A stretch of DNA of 64,000 nucleotides from Pyronema omphalodes (Eukaryota > Ascomycota > Pezizomycetes > Pezizales > Pyronemataceae). Below the pieces are notes generated by a model. That model saw only the letters and a list, made by a program, of their open reading frames with translations, searched no databases and was not told where the DNA came from. Shown piece after piece: positions 57,071-64,000 of this stretch; the first letter of the stretch is position 1; every line of letters begins with the position of its first letter. Position numbers and translations under genes: made by a program. The stretch covers positions 62,001 through 126,000 of the forward strand of contig JAJJXM010000022.1 of assembly GCA_024516155.1 (NCBI GenBank), written 5' to 3'.

Positions 57071-59827
57071 CTATGACGTATTAGCGTCGATCACCATCAT
57101 GGTTGAAAGGGGTATGGTTGCCTTGGCGTCGTTATACACTTTCGACGACAAATTAATTAGATCGGGAAACCTGGAGAAATCGAGAACGAATGGTGGTAAT
57201 TCGATCAACTTTGACGATTAATGGCACGGGAGTGGTTTTATGTACGATTCCTATCAGATGGTAGCACAGATATTGTAAGCATATATTGAACGGCCATCGG
57301 CATGGTTTGTTGACACTGTGATAGTATTCAACGCCTTCAATTGAACGAAAAATGGATTTCAAAATACCTTTGTGAGAAATTAAAAGTTGAGCAATTGAAT
57401 TATTCGGTAAATTGTTTGTAAGACGTGAGAAAGTAATCAGAAACTGGATGAACCTGCCAGATTAATCCACAAGTCTACCAAATGGCAGTGTGGTGCGTGG
57501 ACGGAATGTTGACGGGAAACTCGAATGGAAAAGTGAGTGATGGAACCTCTGGAGAATGAATCAGATAGGAGGGGAAGGTGCGTGGTTATAAGCTGAGTTT
57601 GCTTTGTCAAGCGGTATCGCACTGTGTCACCTTGGACCGGAACATTCATGATGCGGGGCCACACAATAACTAGCGTCTCGATTGCTAAGGCATGTCATGA
57701 ACAGGAGACCATAAAAACCTCTTTTTCATACTGGAGGTTGGTAATGTCGGCGTGCGGCTGAGAGTGGATTGTGCGTAAAGAGGATCCGTCGATTGGAACA
57801 TAGTGAGAGAGCTGAAAAACCAGAGAAGAATCTGGGCTCAATATCTGCAGAACTCTTCCTGAAGTTGTCTGTTGGGCCTTCTAAAGGCAGCTCTGCAAAA
57901 TTGAGTTTAATATCTACAGATATTCGGCGCAGTATAGATGAATAAATCGGTAAAAGTCTTCATACTGGGTTGATTTCCAGTAAAGTTTGCTGTTTGGTTA
58001 CATAGCCAGAAAGCATTGGCGTACAATGTGCACCCATTACTCTGGTCAATGTATATCAAGGCCAAAACAGACTTGTATGATCCTCGCTTAGCCTTTGGAA
58101 AGTTGACAACGACCGGCCCGCAGTAAATCGAAGATGTCGTAATGTATTCCGACAATCAGGCTAGAGTGGTGCCCATATGTGCTAACATCTCAAGCTTGTG
58201 ATTTCTGCCACCCAATGGCATTGTAAGGGAAAAACGTATGCAGATGTACGTGGCGGCGATGTTCTTCGAAATGAGCATCTAGGTCGCGAAGTGCACCTGA
58301 GTTATGCAGGGAAGCCGGCTGCAGTGGTGCACTGAGCGTTTGACAACGATAAGATTGAGGGCTTGCAGTGGCGAGACTTGAGCTTTGGTTCGGAAAGTTA
58401 CAGACGCCAACGAAACAAGCCATTCATTCTTGAGCCTGATATTATCGGAGTCAGACATGTCACCCCATATCCTAAAGCCTCAAACAAATGTAAAGTCCAT
58501 TATTCAGAGCACCATTGAAGCAGGATATCCAGGCTCACTTTGGTGTTGACCAAGAAGTAGCAGGTTTTTAAAGTGACATCCGGAATTCCCAGGGATAATC
58601 TTCCAATATTCCGACGTTTAGGTGTGTTCTATGGGAAATTTGCATTATTCTAATCCAGTCCGCTATCAGCTACGATACATAGTGTATTGAGCCCGGTATA
58701 TCGCCTTGTTACGGCGTCCTAGAGTATTGTTGCCTTTCTGTGCCGGTTGAGGTGGAGTGTATTTCTCAGGTGTATCGGGATTCGGCGTTGCCGTCCACTT
58801 TAGCAGTTCAAGTCAATCAAGCACATGACAGACCATACCCTGATATACCTCAAGCTTCAAAGCTACCAAGTACATGTAGGTTACCGATCAAGATATTCAT
58901 AATGCTGTTGATACCACAGCAAAATCCATATCCCCAAGTGTGGGGAATGCGATGACCTGCCGGTAGCCGTGGTCTAGTTCCGACCCACAATATGCCTTCT
59001 CGGGATGTCATGCAGCGATTGACACCTGCCGCTATTGGTACATCATTTTATGCGATTTGAAACTGCCCGAGAAGATCCACGTGCAGATACTGAGGCTGCG
59101 AAGGAATACAATTGCAGAAGAAAGTTTTAGCACTTGGAGGCAGCAAAGTTTCAGTGCCCATCTCATGGCTCCGTAACTACGCGCATAATTAGCCAACGTT
59201 ATCGTTAACAATGGGCTTTCCATGAACCTGTTGTCTATTAAGCTATACCTTGCGAATAACCAGCCCGGTGACGGATCAGATGTTCGAGCTTGTAGAGGAA
59301 GCGAGAATTATATTCCTTCGAATACAATCAAAGCTACCCGTCAACACATTTAACAATCCATATTCAGAATAGTGCTTGATATTCATCAGTCCATAGTTGG
59401 TCAGTTTGTGTCGAGCATGAACGTGGAGGCAATGGCTTGTATTTCAAGATGGAAAGAAGTGCAACGTCACGGCGGGTGGCTGGCGGGAAGAAGAGGTCCT
59501 AGTGAAACAACACTGTCCCAACTTGGCTCAGCTTGGCGTGTAAGGATGAGATGCGGCTACATTAAGTCTTGGCGTGCGCATTGCCATGTCGGGCAAACGT
59601 CTTGGCGCCCTACAAAGTTCTTAGGCTGCCCGGGGCTTCCGACTGGTGGAAAACATATCTTGGATGAGTCCTCCACATTTCGATAACGATTTTCTCGACA
59701 ATTGCTTGCGCCGCTACATCATCATGGCTCGTAATAGGATTTATTTCATCATTATTTCAACCTTATTCTGGAATACAGGATGATGCAGTAAACCAATTCA
59801 GTTATCTTGTTTCCATCACATAAGGTC
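57071..59827. other. Intergenic, possible transporter relic
   Basis: No intact gene. Two minus-strand frames (58423-58190 and 58155-57907) are adjacent; the second contains YANAFWLCNQTANFTGNQP, faintly reminiscent of anion:cation symporter family transporters. This is too weak to annotate as a gene. Confidence 0.4.
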
Positions 59828-60930
59828 CTATACACTACGTGCCTCAACTATCGCCTCTTCTAGCTTGGAAAGGGCTGCCATGATTTCCTCCCATTTCTGC
59901 CACTCCGCATCACCTCCAGGAAGACCGCCCTGATGGTACGTTAGTCAATGTTCTCAGTTCCGTTTATTTTTTTCAACTTACCTTCAAAGGTAATCTTGTT
60001 CCATCTCTGTCACCAAATCCATTGATTCTGGAGCATGCTTCCTTGATGCCAACAGTTCCCCACTTTACAACTAAATCTTCACCACGGGAGATCGCCAATT
60101 GAAGTAGTTGTGCCTCCTTCCTCTCATTCGGTCCAAAGGTCTCCGCTGATGCAACCTCAAATAGTCGTACTACTGTGGCAGGGAAGAATCCAGCCAAACC
60201 ATCAATTGCACCTGCTACACCGACTTGCATTGCCGGGAAAAGATGCTGGCCGAGTCCGGTATACAAAGTGAAGCGCTTATGGTCAATCTCAGGGTCGCTA
60301 CCGACTTGTCCATGAATAGAGATATCACCATGGGAGAACTTAGCTCCGACGATATTGGGGTGCGCAGCAAGTGCTCGAATGGTGGCCGGCGTTATAACGA
60401 CATTGTTCGATACAGCAGGGTAGTGGTAGCTAGAGGCCCATCAGTACGGTATTATCACACGAGCTCTGAGCAACACACATTAGGATTGGAATACTGCTCT
60501 TGTCTGCGACTGCTGTAAACCACGCTTTCAAGCCTTCCTGACTTGTCGCACCAGCGAAATATCCCGGGGCCAACACGAGACCATAGTTCGCGCCTGCTGC
60601 AGCGCTCTCGTTGAGTAAGTCAATGGTTTCCTCGATGCTCTGTGTTGCTGTTCCAGCCATCAAAGGAAAGTCTGGGAAACCGTTTTGGGCCATTCCATCC
60701 CGGACGGATTTGATGACGATTTGGCGCTCCGCGCGAGTTAGGTGGATAGCTTCGCCAGTTGAGCCGAGAAGAACCAAGCCACGGATTCCTCTCTTCGCAA
60801 GGAAAACACCATGTGCGACCTGCGTTTCAATGTCGATAGGGGGAGCAACGCTGTTGTAGCTTGGAGAGCCGCGCTTTACAAAAAAGGTGGGGACGGGGAC
60901 AAAGATTCCGGCAGGCGGTGCTGATGACAT
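59828..60930 (-). CDS. DHDPS/NAL-family aldolase, probable L-2-keto-3-deoxyrhamnonate aldolase
   Basis: Exons 60930-60479, 60429-59982 and 59929-59828 join in phase to 333 residues. Family hallmarks: GIRGLVLLGSTGEAIHLT near the N-terminus (the GSTGE dicarbonyl-binding loop), IPILIYHYPAV with the catalytic tyrosine, formed across the first intron, and NIVGAKFSHGD with the Schiff-base lysine. The group includes dihydrodipicolinate synthase-like enzymes of fungal sugar-acid catabolism that cleave 2-keto-3-deoxy acids to pyruvate and an aldehyde. The same family includes the galacturonate-pathway aldolase, so substrate cannot be told from sequence. The neighbouring L-rhamnose dehydrogenase- and L-rhamnonate dehydratase-type genes on the same strand favour a deoxyrhamnonate substrate, giving pyruvate plus lactaldehyde. 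Cytosolic; no targeting signal seen. Confidence 0.85.
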
Positions 60931-62377
60931 TTTGAGTTCTGAGATGCGGGAGTATATTTTTGCGGAGATGAAGAGGAGATGCTCAGGTTTAATTAACGAG
61001 CTTGATGGAGCTACCCCGCGATTTTTTGGAATAGGGATTACACAATCTCGTCAATCAAATGTGGGGGCGGTTTTCGGCGGCTGTCAAATATGGTGGTACG
61101 TAACTACTGTGGATACCGCGCCGGTAGTTATTACCCCGAGCACAACACTCTCGGGTAAACCACGGCGATGCGCGCTAAGCCAGGGCCATATTCGATACCA
61201 CGCTTATGGAGAGCTTCTGGGACCTAGATTTCCGGGAAAACATCTGTTGCGCAATTGTTTTGAATCATCGAATATTCAGGTTACACAAAGGATTTTATCT
61301 CTTTGTTCAACAAAACATTTGAAGGTGACAACGACTATTTTTAGTTGATTGTTTATGGTATTCATTGGCATACCTCTTTTAGAGTTCCGTTTATAAAGCC
61401 CGGAATAACTTTATGGCTTGAAGACTCGCCCTCTTGCCGTGCTTAGTATCAGTAGTGCGAAAGATTGTGTACTGTGAGTAAATAATTGTATTTGCGCTTC
61501 TGCACGAATGCAATTATCGAGGTAGGTATATACCCATTGAATACTACACCAACAAGTGCCCGAATACATTCTAATATTGAAACAACCTCCGAGGGTATCA
61601 TAGACGAAACAGCACTACCACAGGAGTTATTACGGAGGTTTCTATGTGCTGGTTACTAATAATTTAAGCAAATTAATCCACCTCTCTTTGAGAGAACCGC
61701 GGGCTTCCATTGAAGTATTCCAGGATGACAAAATAGGCATTGAAATTATGTATATGGTATAAATACTGCACTCAAACCCAGGGTTTCCAGTCAGTAAAGG
61801 CAGTTGAAAGATAAAACAAATCATGGCAGGCTATTGCAGAGATAGTAGCGATAGTTAGAGTTGTAAGCAGCTTACTATCTTGCTTTCTTTAGAGTCACAA
61901 AGCTATAGGGCTGCTCACTAGATTTGAGTTTGGAGTGAAACTCAAAGTTATCTTTTCTGCCGGTTTTATTTTGATTTTCAAAGTTTTAGCGATTCATCTC
62001 AAACCTCCACAAGACATAGAACTTTCCGCAACATCAAAAATGAAGTAAAAAATCTATCTTCCCGTAGATCAGTTTACGTAGGGAGTAGTTACTTTCAGAT
62101 GTAACCAGCCTATTTTGGATAATCGACTGAACACCGAGATATCAGACGACAGTTAACCCGTCATTCCAAACGGAAAGCTAAAACCTCGCCTCCTTGAAGT
62201 TCGAGAATTCAATCTGGATCACCATGGATCGTTTCATCCAATTCTCGATCCCAGCATTTGTTGAAATCAGTAGCACGATATACAAGACTCACGCCATTTT
62301 TAGAATGAAGGATAATGGTATAAAAATAAACTTTTGAGAAACAGAAACTCCTAGTATACAACAATCCATCCAATATC
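60931..62377. other. Intergenic between the aldolase and dehydrogenase genes
   Basis: 1.4 kb without recognisable coding sequence; contains the aldolase promoter. Confidence 0.5.
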
Positions 62378-63258
62378 TTACTGCAAGTTTACAAACAATC
62401 CACCATCTACAAGTAACTGTGCACCAGTAACATACCTACTCAAATCACTCGCCAAAAACACCGCCGGACCAGCAATATCCTCCGGGACACCTGTACGACC
62501 TAATGGGATTCTTCCCTCCATATACTTCCTCTTTTCATCATCCTTCAAGTCCTCCTCATTAAGCTGGGTCTTTATAGTCCCCGGCAAAATCGCATTACAC
62601 CTAATCCCATACTTCCCCAACGCAGTAGCGGTACTCTGCATCAAGCTCAAAACCCCAGCTTTGGTGGGAGTATAATGCGTCTGACCCGCCCCACCAACCA
62701 AAGCCGAGATAGAAGAAACACCAATAATAGAACCCCCAGTACCCTGTAGTTTCATTTGATTTGCAGCAGCTTGAGTAGCATAGAAAGCACCGTCTAGATT
62801 AATCCGAACAGTTTGTTGATACAGATCTTCCGGAAGATCAAGGAAGTTATGGAATTTGCAAACCCCAGCGTTGGAAACAAATATATCTAAAGAACCGAAT
62901 TTTTTTACTGTTGCTGAGATAAGGTTACGGGAGGTTTCGGATTGCGATATGTCACCAGGTATCGCTAGGAAGGAGTTGGGATTTATGCTCTCGATTTCTT
63001 GACGGAGAGAGGAGATAAGACCGTCTTGACTGGAGTCAAGGTAGTTTATGCAGACATTGGCACCGTGTTGGGACATGCCGATGGCGATCGCTCGCCCGAT
63101 ACCTGTGGCGCCTCCGGTGATGGCTACGGTCTTGCCTTGGAGGAGTTGGGGCTGCGAGGAAATGGAGGTAGGTATACAGACTTGGGTGGTCACGGCGGCG
63201 GTGGTGGTATTGATTTCAGGCTGCTCTGGGGCAGCACAGAGTTCGGACCTGTGCACAT
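62378..63258 (-). CDS. Short-chain dehydrogenase, probable L-rhamnose 1-dehydrogenase
   Basis: Classical short-chain dehydrogenase: the NAD(P)-binding TGGATGIGRA, GDIS, VSNAGVCKF, catalytic Ser in GVSSISALVGG, YTPTK with the catalytic Tyr and Lys, and C-terminal PEDIAGPAVFLASD and VTGAQLLVDGG. In the L-rhamnose pathway of fungi such an enzyme oxidises L-rhamnose to the lactone; assignment here rests mainly on the two neighbours. The main frame is open from a GTG at 63256 but has no ATG before the core. A model with ATG at 63258, a 10-nt first exon (63258-63249), a 68-nt intron with an unusual gtccga donor and exon 63180-62378 gives 270 residues, near the usual size. Domain certain, start uncertain. 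Confidence 0.82.
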
Positions 63259-63579
63259 GAATTGGTAAGCGGGACTGTTACAGATATGAACGGTGGAATT
63301 TACAGGATTAACGAAGATTACAAGGGATCGGACTACAGGAACTTCAATGTAACACCATCAAAGCGAGTGTTTTTCTATCACTCGATGCTTGGTTTTTTTC
63401 AAGCAGAGCTATGGTTTCTATCCACTGATATGTGGAAGATAGGGGGATACGTTTTTAACATGAGGATAACAGAACTACAGCATCTACGCTTGGTATCGGA
63501 CAAACGGAAAATGAAAAATGAAAAACGAAGAATGATAAACAAGCGAAGAAACAAAAAACTACTATCGCTCCCGGACCAC
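63259..63579. other. Short intergenic spacer
   Basis: About 320 bp between the dehydratase stop and the dehydrogenase start on the minus strand, presumably carrying the dehydrogenase promoter; contains an A-rich patch at 63500-63560. Confidence 0.5.
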
Positions 63580-64000
63580 TTACTTATCAGCACCATTCGC
63601 CTTTCCATTCGTCTCTACATTCTCCTCCTTTATCGTCAAAGGACGCGCAGGGCTCGGGTTTAGCATTCCCGCAGCATCAATCAAACGAGCCTTCGGGTTG
63701 AGAGTCATTCCGAATCCAGGTTTGTCGAGGACGCTAACATGCATCTTTCCGTTGATGGGGATTGGCTCATCCAAAAAGAGATCACCAAATACAGGCATTA
63801 CACTCTTTCCATCAGGGCTGTTGGCTAGATACTCCTGGAACGGACAGTTGCTCTGGGAGATGACATAGTGGTAGGAGTATGGTCCGGAAGCATGAGGAAC
63901 AACAGGGATGTCGTAAGCAGCGGCCATGGCGGTGACCTTTAATAGCTCTGTGAGTCCACCGACCCACATAACGTCTGGCTGGAGGATGTCGATATTGCGT
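63580..64000 (-). CDS. L-rhamnonate dehydratase, C-terminal part (runs off the window)
   Basis: Partial gene; the N-terminal part lies beyond 64000. The visible 139 residues belong to the mandelate racemase/enolase superfamily: RNIDILQPDVMWVGGLTEL (metal-site side of the barrel), IPVVPHASGPYSYHYVIS with a catalytic histidine, FGDLFLDEPIP and KPGFGMTLNPKARL. The HASGPYSYHY stretch is what I associate with L-rhamnonate dehydratase, which removes water from L-rhamnonate to give 2-keto-3-deoxyrhamnonate. It ends with a Glu/Asn/Lys-rich tail. It sits upstream of and on the same strand as the dehydrogenase and aldolase genes, completing three of the four steps of the pathway; the lactonase is not in the window. 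Confidence 0.85.
   Translation of the reverse strand, partial: RNIDILQPDVMWVGGLTELLKVTAMAAAYDIPVVPHASGPYSYHYVISQSNCPFQEYLANSPDGKSVMPVFGDLFLDEPIPINGKMHVSVLDKPGFGMTLNPKARLIDAAGMLNPSPARPLTIKEENVETNGKANGADK

Noticed and set aside
63580..63663. Plus-strand frame 63262-63663
   Set aside because: Overlaps the dehydratase 3' end and the dehydrogenase promoter; basic low-complexity tail, no support.

Overview
This window looks like nuclear DNA of a filamentous ascomycete. Genes carry short introns with gtaagt-type donors, CTAAC-type branch sites and tag/cag acceptors. The gene content is also typically mould-like: an FlbD-type Myb regulator, LaeA-like methyltransferases, a fungal cytochrome P450, a dispersed 5S rRNA gene and a fungal non-phosphorylating L-rhamnose pathway. 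A Leotiomycete is my guess from the general feel of the proteins; nothing in the window proves it.

Layout. 0-7.2 kb: an flbD-like conidiation regulator, 4.5 kb with nothing recognisable, then a five-exon gene for a small conserved fungal protein. 7.2-16 kb: almost 9 kb without a credible gene, ending at a nucleotidyltransferase-fold gene on the minus strand. 19.9-25.55 kb: copy A of an inverted duplication, holding a deleted 5S rRNA copy, a large imperfect palindrome, a 10-bp minisatellite, a 73-bp hairpin and the 3' end of a LaeA-like methyltransferase gene (pseudogene). 26-39.5 kb: a gene-dense core with a divergent mannose-6-phosphate isomerase, three fungal proteins of unknown function on the minus strand, a single-span membrane protein and a 923-residue disordered protein with internal repeats. 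39.5-48.5 kb: simple repeats, a LaeA-like methyltransferase (copy 1), three long poly-G runs and a small secreted eight-cysteine protein. 48.5-53.15 kb: LaeA-like methyltransferase copy 2, which forms the start of copy B of the inverted duplication and ends in a complete 5S rRNA gene. 54.5 kb: an intron-containing elongator tRNA-Met. 55-57 kb: a cytochrome P450. 59.8-64 kb: three minus-strand genes fitting L-rhamnose catabolism (KDR-type aldolase, L-rhamnose 1-dehydrogenase, and the C-terminus of L-rhamnonate dehydratase running off the window edge).

The most interesting observations concern gene structure and duplication. The two LaeA-like genes only read through if they contain microexons of 4, 14 and 5 nt, each flanked by good splice signals and each restoring a family motif; one splits the SAM-binding motif that the other paralogue encodes without interruption. 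The 24-kb core is bracketed by two inverted copies of a block that begins inside a LaeA-like gene and stops at a 5S rRNA sequence. All exon coordinates were derived by hand from reading frame, splice signals and phase; no search or alignment program was run.
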